Positions 45,443-55,083 of a stretch of 64,000 nt of DNA are shown here, one piece after another. The notes beneath the pieces are model-generated. The model was not told where the DNA came from. It was given only the letters and a program-made list of their open reading frames with translations, and searched no databases. Location of the stretch: NCBI GenBank assembly GCA_947502265.1, contig CANMZB010000002.1, positions 1 through 64,000 of the forward strand. The letters are read 5' to 3'. Source of the stretch: an uncultured Sulfitobacter sp. Lineage in GTDB: Bacteria; Pseudomonadota; Alphaproteobacteria; Rhodobacterales; Rhodobacteraceae. Position 1 is the stretch's first letter; the number at the start of each line of letters is the position of its first letter. The translations under genes were made by a program, and so were the position numbers.

Positions 45443-46726
45443 ATGCCGTCGATACACCCTGCCATTAGTGAGCCCACCCCCCAGTCTGGCGCAGGGGCCA
45501 TCCGGTATGTTCTGGTGGTGGATGACAGCCGGTTACAGCGCAAGATCCTGACGTCATCGTTGAAACGTTGGGGGTTCGAGGTGGCAGAGGCGAGCGGCGG
45601 CGAGCAGGCGCTGGAGATGGTGCAAATGCGGCGTCCCGATTTGATTTTGAGCGATTGGATCATGCCGGGCATGTCGGGGTTGGAGCTTTGCCAGAGATTC
45701 CGTGAGATCGACGGTGATCAATACAGCTATTTCATCCTGCTCACATCCAAAAGCGAGAAGGAGGAGGTTGCGCGGGGGCTGGACAGTGGTGCCGATGATT
45801 TCCTGACCAAACCTGTTGACAGCAATGAATTGCGCGCGCGTATCCGTGCGGGTGAACGGCTGATTGACATGCAGCGCAGTATGGCGCGCAGCAATCGAAA
45901 GCTAAGCGAAACTCTGGAAGAAGTGCAGCGCCTTTACGATAATATCGACAGCGATTTGCAGGAGGCCAAGAAGCTTCAGCAATCGCTGCTGCGCGAGCGT
46001 CATCGCAGCCTTCCCAGCGGACAACTTTCGTTGATGTTACGCTCTTCGGGGCATGTGGGGGGCGATCTGGTCGGCTTTTTTCAGGCGGGGCCGGATCACA
46101 TGGGGCTTTATGCGCTGGATGTGTCGGGCCACGGGATCAGCTCGGCGTTGATGACGGCGCGGCTGGCCGGTTATCTTTCCAGTGCCGCGCCGGATCAGAA
46201 TGTCGCGCTAGAAAAAGGAGCGGACGGACGTTTTGTGCCGCGCCCCCCGCGCGAGGTTGTTTCTGCGCTTAACGCGCTTGTACTCGACGAGATGGAGACG
46301 GAGCATTATTTTACGCTGCTGCTCGCTTTTGTGGAGCTGAAAAGCGGGCGCATGGTACTGTCGCAGGCGGGGCATCCGCATCCCGCAGTCCAGCGCGCGG
46401 ATAAATCGGTGGAGCAGGTCGGTCCGGGGGGGGTTCCCGTCGGGCTGCTGCCGCAGGCGCGCTTCGATCAGTTCGAACTGACCTTGAACAGCGGCGACCG
46501 TATTTTGATCCTGTCAGATGGTGTAACCGAATGCCCCGGCCCCGACGGTCAAATGCTGGGGGAAGAAGGGCTTGCCGATCTGATGGGAGAGTTGGCCCAA
46601 ATCAGCGGACCGGCCTTTCTTGAGGCGCTGGTCTGGCGGTTGACCGAGTTTAACGGTGCCACGGATTTTCCCGACGATGTCTCGGCAATCCTGTTCGAGT
46701 TTCAGGGTCAAAGCGTGGACACATAG
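45443..46726 (+). CDS. Response regulator fused to PP2C-type (RsbU/SpoIIE) phosphatase
   Basis: A 427-residue protein. The receiver (about residues 20-140) has acidic DD at 27-28, phospho-acceptor D71 in LILSDWIMPG, threonine in ILLTSKSE and the lysine of FLTKPVD. A helical linker (about 145-195, with RKLSETLEEVQRLYDNIDSD) leads to a SpoIIE-like phosphatase domain with GHVGGDLVGFF, ALDVSGHGISSALMTARL and ILSDGVTE. Such proteins dephosphorylate anti-sigma antagonists and trigger partner switching. The divergent Hpt gene suggests a phosphorelay input. The 3' end overlaps the Nudix gene by 19 bases. Confidence 0.92.
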   Translation: MPSIHPAISEPTPQSGAGAIRYVLVVDDSRLQRKILTSSLKRWGFEVAEASGGEQALEMVQMRRPDLILSDWIMPGMSGLELCQRFREIDGDQYSYFILLTSKSEKEEVARGLDSGADDFLTKPVDSNELRARIRAGERLIDMQRSMARSNRKLSETLEEVQRLYDNIDSDLQEAKKLQQSLLRERHRSLPSGQLSLMLRSSGHVGGDLVGFFQAGPDHMGLYALDVSGHGISSALMTARLAGYLSSAAPDQNVALEKGADGRFVPRPPREVVSALNALVLDEMETEHYFTLLLAFVELKSGRMVLSQAGHPHPAVQRADKSVEQVGPGGVPVGLLPQARFDQFELTLNSGDRILILSDGVTECPGPDGQMLGEEGLADLMGELAQISGPAFLEALVWRLTEFNGATDFPDDVSAILFEFQGQSVDT

Positions 46727-47151
46727 CGCCGCATAAAAAGCCGGTCACCTGCGTTGCCCAAACGTGCAACCGCATCGCCCGCATCAAGAACCAGTGTTTC
46801 GTGGTGTGGCTCTGACGGGGGGTGAAGCTGGCGTGTGGGCTGTGCGGCATAGACATGGCAGATCTTTTCGGCCCAAAGATCGTATTCGGGCATGAAAACA
46901 AATCGCCTGAACGCGCCCAACCTGCGCGGCTTTGTGATTGACCATCCGGTCTCTTCGCGCACCTCGCGATACAGCGCTTGCAGGGGGCTTTCACCCGGAT
47001 CAATACCGCCGCCGGGAAGCTGGATCTCGACCCGATCGCCGAATTCCACCGTTAGCAAAAACCGCCGCCCGATGGGCAGAATCGCGTAAGCGCCCGGACG
47101 TGGCGTGTAGCGTCGCGATGCTTGCGGAATCTCTCCGACCCGTCTGATCAT
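46708..47151 (-). CDS. Nudix hydrolase
   Basis: A 147-residue Nudix enzyme. The box GGGIDPGESPLQALYREVREETG (residues about 47-70) keeps the REVREET core that binds metal. Substrate is not predictable from sequence alone; relatives include ADP-ribose and nucleotide-sugar pyrophosphatases. It is divergent from hslO by 78 bases. Confidence 0.85.
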   Translation of the reverse strand: MIRRVGEIPQASRRYTPRPGAYAILPIGRRFLLTVEFGDRVEIQLPGGGIDPGESPLQALYREVREETGWSITKPRRLGAFRRFVFMPEYDLWAEKICHVYAAQPTRQLHPPSEPHHETLVLDAGDAVARLGNAGDRLFMRRYVSTL

Positions 47152-47229
47152 TGCTGCACCCCTTTTGCTCCCGACCTATCCACCCTACATAGGCGGGTAT
47201 GCCAAGCGCCCCGCGGTAAGGAAAGCAAA

Positions 47230-48216
47230 ATGACACAAGCCACTCTTTCGGGTTGGGACGATACAGTCCTGCCCTTCCAGCTCGATGTATCGGATATTCG
47301 GGGGCGTATTGTACGGCTCGACAGTGCCTTGGGCGGTATTCTGAAACAGCACGACTACCCGCCGCAGGTCGAAGCACTGGTCGCGGAAATGGCGCTGTTG
47401 GCAGCGCTGATCGGGCAAACCATGAAGCTGCGCTGGAAATTGCAGTTGCAGGTGCAATCCAAGGGGCCGGTGCGTATGATTGCCGTCGATTACTATGGCC
47501 CAGAAGGGGATGATAAACCCGCCCGCATTCGCGCCTATGCCAGCTATGACGCGGAACGGCTGACAGACGGGGCGCCGATTGAGCAGGTGGGCGAGGGGTA
47601 TTTCGCTGTGATGATTGATCAGGGGTCGGGGATGACGCCCTATCAGGGGATTTCCCCGCTTTCGACGGAATCGCTGTCAAAGTCGGCCGAGACCTATTTC
47701 GCACAGTCCGAACAGTTGCCGACCCGCTTTCAGCTGAGCTTTGGCAAATCAACCACGCCTGACGAGGCAGAGCATTGGCGGGCGGGCGGTGTGATGTTGC
47801 AACATATGCCAAAAGCATCGCCATTCATCGGAAAAGACGAGGGGACGGGGGATGTTTTGCAGGCCGGTGATCTGCTGGGTGACGACGAGATGGAAAACTG
47901 GAACCGTGTGAACATCCTGCTCGATACCGTTGACGATCTGGAATTGATCGGCCCGTCGTTGGAGCCTTCGGATGTGTTGCTGCGTCTTTTCCACGAGGAA
48001 GGGCCACGGGTTTTTGACAAGCAGCGGGTGCATTTTGGCTGTAGCTGTTCAGCAGACCGTGTGCGGCAAAGCCTGTCGATCTATTCGGCAAAGGACATCG
48101 CGACGATGACAACAGATGAAGGCCGCGTGACAGCGGATTGCCAGTTCTGCGGCGCACATTACGACCTTGATCCCGCAACTGTGGGGTTTGAGGCGGAAAA
48201 AGACGCAAATGCCTGA
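47230..48216 (+). CDS. hslO: Redox-activated chaperone Hsp33
   Basis: A 328-residue Hsp33 holdase, activated when oxidised cysteines release zinc. The zinc motif is CSC near residue 271 (FGCSCSADRV) and CQFC near 304. The core domain includes MALLAALIGQTMKLRWKLQLQ and QGISPLSTESL. The ATG at MTQATLSGWDD follows AAGGAAA. A possible RpoH-like element (TTG at 47165-47167, 17 bases, CTACAT at 47185-47190) lies upstream, but it is weaker than the one before hslV. Overlaps the following Nudix gene by eight bases. Confidence 0.94.
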   Translation: MTQATLSGWDDTVLPFQLDVSDIRGRIVRLDSALGGILKQHDYPPQVEALVAEMALLAALIGQTMKLRWKLQLQVQSKGPVRMIAVDYYGPEGDDKPARIRAYASYDAERLTDGAPIEQVGEGYFAVMIDQGSGMTPYQGISPLSTESLSKSAETYFAQSEQLPTRFQLSFGKSTTPDEAEHWRAGGVMLQHMPKASPFIGKDEGTGDVLQAGDLLGDDEMENWNRVNILLDTVDDLELIGPSLEPSDVLLRLFHEEGPRVFDKQRVHFGCSCSADRVRQSLSIYSAKDIATMTTDEGRVTADCQFCGAHYDLDPATVGFEAEKDANA

Positions 48217-48805
48217 GAGGATTGATAAGATCCGGAGCGCACTGACGCATATCGGGTTGGGATCATCCGATTTCGATCTCAACCCGGATACGGTTCTTCC
48301 TGCGGGACGCAAGCTGCGTCCTGCGGGGGTGCTGGCGCCTATCATCCAGCACGGCGACGGGCTGTCGCTATTGCTCACCAAACGCTCGGCAGGTCTTAAA
48401 CACCATCCGGGACAGATCTCTTTTCCGGGCGGCAAGCAGGAAGAAAGCGATGCGGATGTGATCGCCGCCGCGCTTCGCGAGGCGCGCGAGGAAATCGGCC
48501 TTCCGGAGCATCTGGTGGAGGTGTTGGGCACGCTGGCACCACATGAGACGGTGACCAGCTTTCAGGTGACGCCGGTGATCGGCTTTGTCAAAGAACCGTT
48601 CAAGATTATTGCCGAGGCAGGCGAGGTGGCCGAAGTTTTCGCCGTGCCATTGGATCATGTGCTGAATCCGGCGAATTACATCATCCAGTCGCGCGCGTGG
48701 CGCGGGCATATGCGCCACTATTACGTTATCCCATACGGCCCCTACTACATCTGGGGCGCAACCGCGCGTATGTTGAGAGCATGGACCGAGACTATTCAAA
48801 ACTGA
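48209..48805 (+). CDS. CoA pyrophosphatase (NudL-type Nudix)
   Basis: A 198-residue Nudix hydrolase. The CoA-type subgroup is recognised by LTKRSAGLKHHPGQISFPGG immediately before the Nudix box, which continues ALREAREEIGL. These enzymes split CoA or acyl-CoA into 4'-phosphopantetheine and 3',5'-ADP. It sits in an overlapping run hslO-nudL-cca, overlapping the CCA enzyme by 25 bases, and this order recurs in Rhodobacterales. Confidence 0.88.
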   Translation: MPERIDKIRSALTHIGLGSSDFDLNPDTVLPAGRKLRPAGVLAPIIQHGDGLSLLLTKRSAGLKHHPGQISFPGGKQEESDADVIAAALREAREEIGLPEHLVEVLGTLAPHETVTSFQVTPVIGFVKEPFKIIAEAGEVAEVFAVPLDHVLNPANYIIQSRAWRGHMRHYYVIPYGPYYIWGATARMLRAWTETIQN

Positions 48806-49965
48806 GCCTTGCGGATGCACCGTGGCTTGCAGAGCCTTCTGCGGGCGCGGTGTGCCGTGCGATTTCCGCGGGCGGGCATCGCGTGCTTTTTGTTGGCGGC
48901 TGCGTGCGTAATGCGCTGTTGGGTGCGCCGGTAAGCGATGTCGATATCGCAACCAGCGCCTTGCCTGAAGAGGTGATCGCGCTTGCGCAAGCTGCTGGCC
49001 TGAGGTCCGTTCCCACGGGGATTGCGCATGGAACCATCACGGTGGTTTGTGATGGTGTGGGGTATGAGGTCACCACATTTCGCCGCGACGTCGCCACAGA
49101 TGGCCGCCATGCTGTCGTGGCGTATGCGACCGACATAAAGGATGACGCACGGCGCAGGGATTTCACCATGAACGCGCTTTATGCCACGCCGGACGGCGCT
49201 GTGATTGATCCGTTGGGCGGGATTGATGACCTGAAAAAGAGACGTGTACGGTTTATCGAGGACGCGGAGCAACGCATCCGCGAGGATTATTTGCGCACCC
49301 TGCGCTATTTCCGGTTTCACGCGTGGTATGGCGATGCGGCAGAGGGGATGGATGCGGAGGCATTGGCCGCGATAGGCTCTCATCTCTCTGGGTTAGAGAC
49401 GCTTTCTGCCGAGCGTGTAGGCGCGGAAATGCGGAAACTCCTGTCCGCGCCTGATCCATCGACAGCTTTGGCCGCGATGGCCCAAACGGGCGTGTTAGGC
49501 ACGCTTTTCCCGGGTGCTGATGTGCGCTATTTGCCTCTGGTGGTTCACAGCGAAGAGACGCTTGGCCTTGCGCCGCACTGGATCGGGCGATTGGCCGCTT
49601 TGGGTGGTCAGAACATGGCCGAGCGGCTACGGCTCAACAAAGCGGATCATCGGGCTTACATTGCCATAAATACAGCGGTGACTGCCGGAACATCCTTGTT
49701 AGAGACTGCTTTCGAACAAGGTTCAGAGATCGCCACGCAGGTGCATTTGCTGTCTTCCGCCTATGCGGAAGGCGTCGCCGATGCGCGCGTTATCGCGCGG
49801 ATAAAGAACGCGGCGGCACAGGTTTTCCCCGTCAAAGCAACGGACTTGATGCCGGAGTTCGAGGGCCGCGCGCTGGGCGACGCCTTGGCGCGACTCAAGG
49901 CGGCGTGGATCGCGTCGGAATTCCGCTTGGGCAAGGCCGAACTGATTGGTTTGACGCGCTATTAG
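48781..49965 (+). CDS. cca: CCA tRNA nucleotidyltransferase
   Basis: A 394-residue class II nucleotidyltransferase adding or repairing the tRNA 3' CCA (or poly(A) polymerase relative). The head domain has LFVGGCVRNALLGAPVSDVDIATSALPEE near residue 35-65 (in pieces), with the DxD metal site in SDVDIA, then VTTFRRD and RRRDFTMNALY. The RNA-binding EDAEQRIREDYLRTLRYFRF segment follows. No HD domain. Start overlaps the Nudix gene. No other CCA enzyme is in view. Confidence 0.9.
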   Translation: MDRDYSKLSLADAPWLAEPSAGAVCRAISAGGHRVLFVGGCVRNALLGAPVSDVDIATSALPEEVIALAQAAGLRSVPTGIAHGTITVVCDGVGYEVTTFRRDVATDGRHAVVAYATDIKDDARRRDFTMNALYATPDGAVIDPLGGIDDLKKRRVRFIEDAEQRIREDYLRTLRYFRFHAWYGDAAEGMDAEALAAIGSHLSGLETLSAERVGAEMRKLLSAPDPSTALAAMAQTGVLGTLFPGADVRYLPLVVHSEETLGLAPHWIGRLAALGGQNMAERLRLNKADHRAYIAINTAVTAGTSLLETAFEQGSEIATQVHLLSSAYAEGVADARVIARIKNAAAQVFPVKATDLMPEFEGRALGDALARLKAAWIASEFRLGKAELIGLTRY

Positions 49966-50034
49966 CGGGCATGGATGGCTTTTCCTCCCCACCTTCGGGT
50001 ATGAGGGAGGACGTCACGCGCAAAGGCCTGCATT

Positions 50035-51876
50035 ATGTTCCGGTTCTTCGAAAATCTGGTTGATCCCTACACAGACTATCCGCCAGAAAACCGCCCGCCG
50101 CAGCGCCTGTTGCCATTCTTTATGGGCTATAGTGCGCCGTTCAAGAAAATCTTTGCCCTCACGGGTGCGATGTCTTTCGTCGTCGCTGCGATCGAGGTGG
50201 GGCTTATCTATTACATGGGCCGGATCGTTGATGTGCTGGAGCAAGGGCCCGCGCAAATGTGGGAGCAGCACGGAACCGAGCTGATCCTTGTGGCGCTTGG
50301 CATCATATTTATCCGCCCGTTGATGCAGGCCTTTGATGTGGCTTTGATCAACAATGCGATCATGCCGAATTTCGGTACGCTGATCCGCTGGCGCGCGCAC
50401 CGGCATGTATTAAGGCAATCCGTTGGCTGGTTCGAGAATGATTTTGCCGGGCGCATCGCCAACCGTATCATGCAAACACCCCCCGCAGCGGGCGAAGTGG
50501 TGTTTCAGGCGTTCGATGCGATCTCTTTTTCGCTAGCCTATCTGATCGGCGCGGCAATCTTGCTCACCACGTCTGATGCGCGGCTGCTGATCCCGCTTCT
50601 GGTGTGGTTTGCGCTTTATGCTTGTCTGACGCGCTGGGCGATCCGGCGGATTGGTCCGGCGTCCAAGGCGGCATCGGACGCCCGCTCGGCTGTGACGGGG
50701 CGGGTGGTGGATGCCTATACGAACATCCATTCCGTCAAAATGTTCGCACACCATGACCGCGAAGAGCTTTATGCCAAGGAGGCTATCGAAAAGGCGCGGC
50801 GCACGTTTCAAACTGAAATGCGGATTTTCACGGTGATGGATATCGCGTTGATGTCGCTTAACGGGCTGCTGATCGTGGGGGTTGTCGGCTGGGCGCTGGC
50901 GCTTTGGCTACAAGGGGAGGCGAGCGTGGGCGCTGTTGCGGCGGCAACGACGCTGACGCTCCGGCTCAATTCGATGACCGCGTGGATCATGTGGGCGTTG
51001 TCGACATTTTTCCGCCAACTTGGCGTTGTGGCCGAAGGGATGGAAACGATCGCGCAGCCGATCACGCTGGTGGATGCGCCCGACGCGAAGCCGTTGCAGA
51101 TCACGCAGGGCGGGATCGAGCTGAAGCAGCTAAGCCACCATTATGGCCGCAGTGCAGGGGGGCTGGATGCGATTGATCTGACCATCGCGCCGGGGGAAAA
51201 AGTCGGATTGATCGGGCGGTCGGGGGCCGGGAAATCGACCCTACTCAAGCTCCTTTTGCGGTTTTATGACGCGGAAAACGGACGGATCGAAATTGACGGT
51301 CAGGATATTTCAGGCGTCACACAAGACAGCTTGCGCCGCCAGATCGGGATGGTGCAACAAGACAGCGCGCTGTTACATCGCTCGGTTCTGGAAAATCTCC
51401 AATACGGTAAACCCGACGCGACCCAAGCAGAGGTGATTGCCGCCGCCCGCCAGGCGCAGGCGCATGAATTCATCCTTGATCTGGGTGATCCCGAGGGCCG
51501 TGAAGGATACGCCGCGCGGGTGGGCGAACGCGGCGTGAAACTGTCTGGCGGCCAGCGCCAGCGTATTACGCTTGCACGGGTGATCCTGAAAGACGCGCCA
51601 ATCCTGCTGCTGGACGAGGCGACAAGCGCGCTTGACAGCGAAGTGGAAGCGGTAATTCAGGAAACGCTGTATGATATGATGGAGGGCAAGACCGTGATTG
51701 CCATTGCGCATCGCCTAAGCACAATCGCGCGGATGGACCGGATTCTCGTGCTGGATGCAGGGAAAATTGTCGAAGACGGCAGCCATGATGTGCTTTTGGC
51801 GGCGGGTGGGCTATATGCGCGGTTCTGGGCGCGTCAATCCGGCGGGTTCCTGACAACGGAAGATGACGAGACGTGA
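50035..51876 (+). CDS. ABC exporter half-transporter (permease plus ATPase), first of a pair
   Basis: A 613-residue type-I exporter subunit. Six transmembrane helices fall within about residues 30-330. The ATPase has Walker A GRSGAGKSTLL near 394, the Q-loop, signature LSGGQRQRITLARV near 502 and Walker B ILLLDEATSALDSE near 524. The N-terminus FRFFENLVDPYTDYPPENRP is typical of a paired family in alphaproteobacteria. The substrate is unknown; MsbA-like lipid or drug export is possible. GTGA overlap with the second subunit implies a heterodimer. Confidence 0.88.
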   Translation: MFRFFENLVDPYTDYPPENRPPQRLLPFFMGYSAPFKKIFALTGAMSFVVAAIEVGLIYYMGRIVDVLEQGPAQMWEQHGTELILVALGIIFIRPLMQAFDVALINNAIMPNFGTLIRWRAHRHVLRQSVGWFENDFAGRIANRIMQTPPAAGEVVFQAFDAISFSLAYLIGAAILLTTSDARLLIPLLVWFALYACLTRWAIRRIGPASKAASDARSAVTGRVVDAYTNIHSVKMFAHHDREELYAKEAIEKARRTFQTEMRIFTVMDIALMSLNGLLIVGVVGWALALWLQGEASVGAVAAATTLTLRLNSMTAWIMWALSTFFRQLGVVAEGMETIAQPITLVDAPDAKPLQITQGGIELKQLSHHYGRSAGGLDAIDLTIAPGEKVGLIGRSGAGKSTLLKLLLRFYDAENGRIEIDGQDISGVTQDSLRRQIGMVQQDSALLHRSVLENLQYGKPDATQAEVIAAARQAQAHEFILDLGDPEGREGYAARVGERGVKLSGGQRQRITLARVILKDAPILLLDEATSALDSEVEAVIQETLYDMMEGKTVIAIAHRLSTIARMDRILVLDAGKIVEDGSHDVLLAAGGLYARFWARQSGGFLTTEDDET

Positions 51877-53705
51877 ATATCGGCAACTGGATCAATGCTT
51901 TTCGCCCCGCTGACGGGGCACCACCGCAGAAATTGGGCGCGTTCATGGGGTGGTGCCTGTCGGGCGCATGGCCCGCGCTTTGGCTGGCCGCAGCGCTTTC
52001 TGCGATTGCGGGCGCGTTGGAGGCGGGTACGGCGCTGATACTCGGCTGGGTGATTGACGCAACTGTTTCTTCCGGCCCCGAGGGTTTTTTCGACGGGAGC
52101 AACGTCGCGATGATTGCTGTGGCAATCGGCTTCTTCCTGATTGCACGGCCGCTGCTCTTTGGGCTTTCGGCGGCGTCCAACGCGATTATCGTGCAGCCGA
52201 ACCTGAATCCGCTTGTCCTGTCGCGGCTTCATCGCTGGACGCTGGGTCAAAACGTGAGTTTTTTCGCCGATGATTTCGCGGGCCGTATCGCGCAAAAACA
52301 GATGCAGACGGCGCGGGCTGTTACCGATGTCGCGTCCGAGGTCATCAACGTCGTCGCTTTTGCCTTGGCGTCGCTGGTGGGCTCGGTCCTGCTGCTGACG
52401 GCGATCAACGTTTGGGTCGCGGCGGGGCTTGCGTTTTGGTTGTGTCTCTATTTCGCGCTGATCAACTGGTTTTTGCCACGCATTCGCAAAAAAGCCGCCG
52501 CGCGGGCAGGCGCGCGCGCGATGGTGTCGGGGCAGGTAGTGGATACGATCACCAACATCAAAACCGTCAAACTGTTCGCCCACGACGATCATGAAGACCG
52601 CGCCGCGCTGGGTGCGATGCAGACGTTTCGAGGCAGCGCTTTGGAGTTCGGCTATCTCGCTGCGGGTTTCAGGTTTGCGTTGATGAGCGTCGCGGGCATC
52701 CTGCCGGTGTTGCTGATCGGTGCTACGGTTCTGCTGTGGCAGCGTGGCATGGCCAGCGCGGGTGACATTGTGGCGGCGGGCGCGATTTCGATCCGTATTG
52801 CGCAGATGACCGGCTGGGTCAGTTTCACGTTGATGGCGGTTTATTCCAACATCGGAGAGATCGAGGACGGCATGCGCACGCTTACGCCGCGTGTGCGGCT
52901 TGAGAATGCACCGGATGCGCGCCCGCTTGATGCACGGCTTGGCGAGGTGAAGATCGAGAACCTCAGCTTTGCCTACGGGCGTGAGACCGGCGGGATCGGG
53001 CCGGTTGATCTGACAATCCATGCCGGTGAAAAGCTGGGCGTTGTGGGGGCATCGGGGGCCGGTAAATCGACGCTGGTTGCCTTGCTGCTCAGGCTCTACG
53101 AGCCGAAACAGGGCCGCATTTCGATTGATGGTCAAGACATTACCGCGGTGACGCAGGAAAGCCTGCGCCGCGCCATTGCGATGGTGACGCAGGAAACCGC
53201 GATGTTCAACCGCTCGGCGCGCGACAACATTCTTTACGGGCGTCCCGAAGCCACCGAAGACGAGCTGATCGCTGCTGCGAAGCAAGCCGAGGCGCATGAG
53301 TTCATCAAAGAGTTGGAAGATCACAGAGGCCGACGCGGCTATGATGCGCATCTGGGGGAGCGGGGTGTGAAACTGTCGGGCGGGCAGAGGCAGCGCATCG
53401 CGCTGGCCCGTGCCATCGTCAAAGACGCGCCGATCCTTGTTCTGGACGAGGCGACAAGCGCGTTGGACAGCGAAGTAGAGGCCGCGATCCAATCCGCGCT
53501 TGAGCGGGTGATGGAGGGCAAGACGGTGATGGCGATTGCGCACCGTCTGTCGACCCTGCGCGAGATGGACCGGATTATCGTTCTGGATCAGGGCCGCATC
53601 GCCGAGGCAGGCACCCATGACGCGCTTCTGGCGCAAGACGGGCTTTATGCCAGTTATTGGAAGCGGCAGTCGGGCGGGTTTCTTGACCTCAAGGCGGCGG
53701 AATAA
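51873..53705 (+). CDS. ABC exporter half-transporter (permease plus ATPase), second of a pair
   Basis: A 610-residue partner of the preceding gene, with its own six-helix domain (about residues 25-325) and ATPase: Walker A GASGAGKSTLV near 391, signature LSGGQRQRIALARA near 498 and ILVLDEATSALDSE. Both ATPase sites look complete, so unlike some heterodimers neither is obviously degenerate. The GTG start overlaps the previous stop. The two genes are similar and probably arose by duplication. Substrate unknown. Confidence 0.88.
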   Translation: MNIGNWINAFRPADGAPPQKLGAFMGWCLSGAWPALWLAAALSAIAGALEAGTALILGWVIDATVSSGPEGFFDGSNVAMIAVAIGFFLIARPLLFGLSAASNAIIVQPNLNPLVLSRLHRWTLGQNVSFFADDFAGRIAQKQMQTARAVTDVASEVINVVAFALASLVGSVLLLTAINVWVAAGLAFWLCLYFALINWFLPRIRKKAAARAGARAMVSGQVVDTITNIKTVKLFAHDDHEDRAALGAMQTFRGSALEFGYLAAGFRFALMSVAGILPVLLIGATVLLWQRGMASAGDIVAAGAISIRIAQMTGWVSFTLMAVYSNIGEIEDGMRTLTPRVRLENAPDARPLDARLGEVKIENLSFAYGRETGGIGPVDLTIHAGEKLGVVGASGAGKSTLVALLLRLYEPKQGRISIDGQDITAVTQESLRRAIAMVTQETAMFNRSARDNILYGRPEATEDELIAAAKQAEAHEFIKELEDHRGRRGYDAHLGERGVKLSGGQRQRIALARAIVKDAPILVLDEATSALDSEVEAAIQSALERVMEGKTVMAIAHRLSTLREMDRIIVLDQGRIAEAGTHDALLAQDGLYASYWKRQSGGFLDLKAAE

Positions 53706-53744
53706 GCGCTGGCCCCGCCCGCCGCGCAGCGCTATGGCGAGAGC

Positions 53745-54962
53745 ATGACAAAATACACCATTGAACGCTTGGGGCTTTACGGAGACGGGATCGCCGCCGG
53801 GCCGGTCTTTGCACCGATGACGCTGCCGGGTGAGGTTGTCACCGGCACGCTGGATGGCAATACCCTGAAGGACATCAGGATCGTGACGCCCTCGGCGGAC
53901 CGTGTGGCGCCGCCGTGCCGTCATTTCAAATCCTGCGGCGGCTGCCATTTGCAGCACGCCGCCGATCCTGTGGTTGCCAATTGGAAAACGGACGTGGTGC
54001 GTCAGGCGCTTGCCGCACACGGGATCGAGACCGAGATCAGGCCGATCCTGACCTCTCCTGCGCAGAGCCGCCGGCGCGCGACATTTTCCGCGAAGCGTAC
54101 CAAAAAGGGCGCGATGGCGGGCTTTCACGGCCGTGCCTCGGATGTTGTAGTGGAAATCCCCGATTGCAAACTGCTTGATCCGCCCCTGATGGCGGGTATC
54201 GGTATCGCCGAAGATCTGGCGTTGCTGGGGACCAGCCGCAAGGCCGAGATCGCCGTGACGGTAACCACATCGGAACGCGGGCTGGATGTGCAGGTGAGCG
54301 GGGGCAAGCCGCTGGATGAAGCGCTGCGCAACACGTTGGGCGGTTTTTGCGAGACAAGCGGCATCGCGCGGTTGACATGGGAGGATGAGGTCATCGCGAT
54401 GCGAATCCCGCCGATCCAGCGCTTTGGCGCGGCAGAAGTGTGCCCGCCGCCCGGCGCGTTCCTACAGGCGACCCCTCAGGGGGAAGCGGCGCTGCTTGCG
54501 GCGGTGCAGGAAGCTGTGGCAGGGGCAAAGCGTATCTCCGATCTTTTTGCCGGAAGCGGGACATTCACGCTGCCCTTGGCGCAGAACGCGCAGATGCACG
54601 CCGTTGAAGGGGAGGCCGCAATGCTGGACGCGTTGGATCGTGGCTGGCGCATGGCGCAGGGTTTGAAAACCGTAAGCCACGCCGCACGCGACCTTTTTCG
54701 CAGGCCTTTGCTGCCGGACGAGTTGAAGCGATTCGATGCCGTGGTTCTGGACCCGCCCCGCGCAGGTGCCGAGGCGCAGATCAGCGAGCTTGCCCGTGCG
54801 GGGGTTGCGCGCATTGCCTATGTATCCTGCAATCCGGTCACTTTTGCCCGCGATACAGCCCAGTTATTGCAGGCCGGATATACCCTTGACTGGGTGCAGC
54901 CTGTTGACCAGTTCCGCTGGTCGTCGCATATCGAGCTTGCCGCACAGCTTAGCCGCGCCTGA
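53745..54962 (+). CDS. Class I SAM-dependent RNA methyltransferase (RlmD/TrmA type)
   Basis: A 405-residue m5U-type RNA methyltransferase. An N-terminal TRAM-like part precedes the iron-sulfur motif CRHFKSCGGCHLQH (near residues 58-71). SAM motifs are ISDLFAGSGTFTLPLA near 265 and VVLDPPRAGAEAQ near 333. The catalytic cysteine is in YVSCNPVTFARD near 363. The exact target (23S rRNA U747 or U1939 versus tRNA) cannot be fixed from sequence. It follows the ABC genes by 39 bases. Confidence 0.88.
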   Translation: MTKYTIERLGLYGDGIAAGPVFAPMTLPGEVVTGTLDGNTLKDIRIVTPSADRVAPPCRHFKSCGGCHLQHAADPVVANWKTDVVRQALAAHGIETEIRPILTSPAQSRRRATFSAKRTKKGAMAGFHGRASDVVVEIPDCKLLDPPLMAGIGIAEDLALLGTSRKAEIAVTVTTSERGLDVQVSGGKPLDEALRNTLGGFCETSGIARLTWEDEVIAMRIPPIQRFGAAEVCPPPGAFLQATPQGEAALLAAVQEAVAGAKRISDLFAGSGTFTLPLAQNAQMHAVEGEAAMLDALDRGWRMAQGLKTVSHAARDLFRRPLLPDELKRFDAVVLDPPRAGAEAQISELARAGVARIAYVSCNPVTFARDTAQLLQAGYTLDWVQPVDQFRWSSHIELAAQLSRA

Positions 54963-55083
54963 AGGTTCTGTGGCCAAGAGGCTGCACCGGGCGATCCCGC
55001 GACAATCGCATCTTTTTGAACGCTACAATTTTTGTTAACGTGTAGACACAAGAATGGTCCGATAACGGATGAGGCAGCAGGTA

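Noticed and set aside
53706-53731. AGCGCTG...CAGCGCT inverted repeat after the ABC genes
   Set aside because: Long loop and no T run; could be chance in GC-rich sequence, so not called a terminator.
51834-54128. A 764-residue open frame on the - strand
   Set aside because: It is antisense to the second ABC subunit and the RNA methyltransferase, arginine/histidine-rich, with no domain pattern; a shadow of GC-rich codons.
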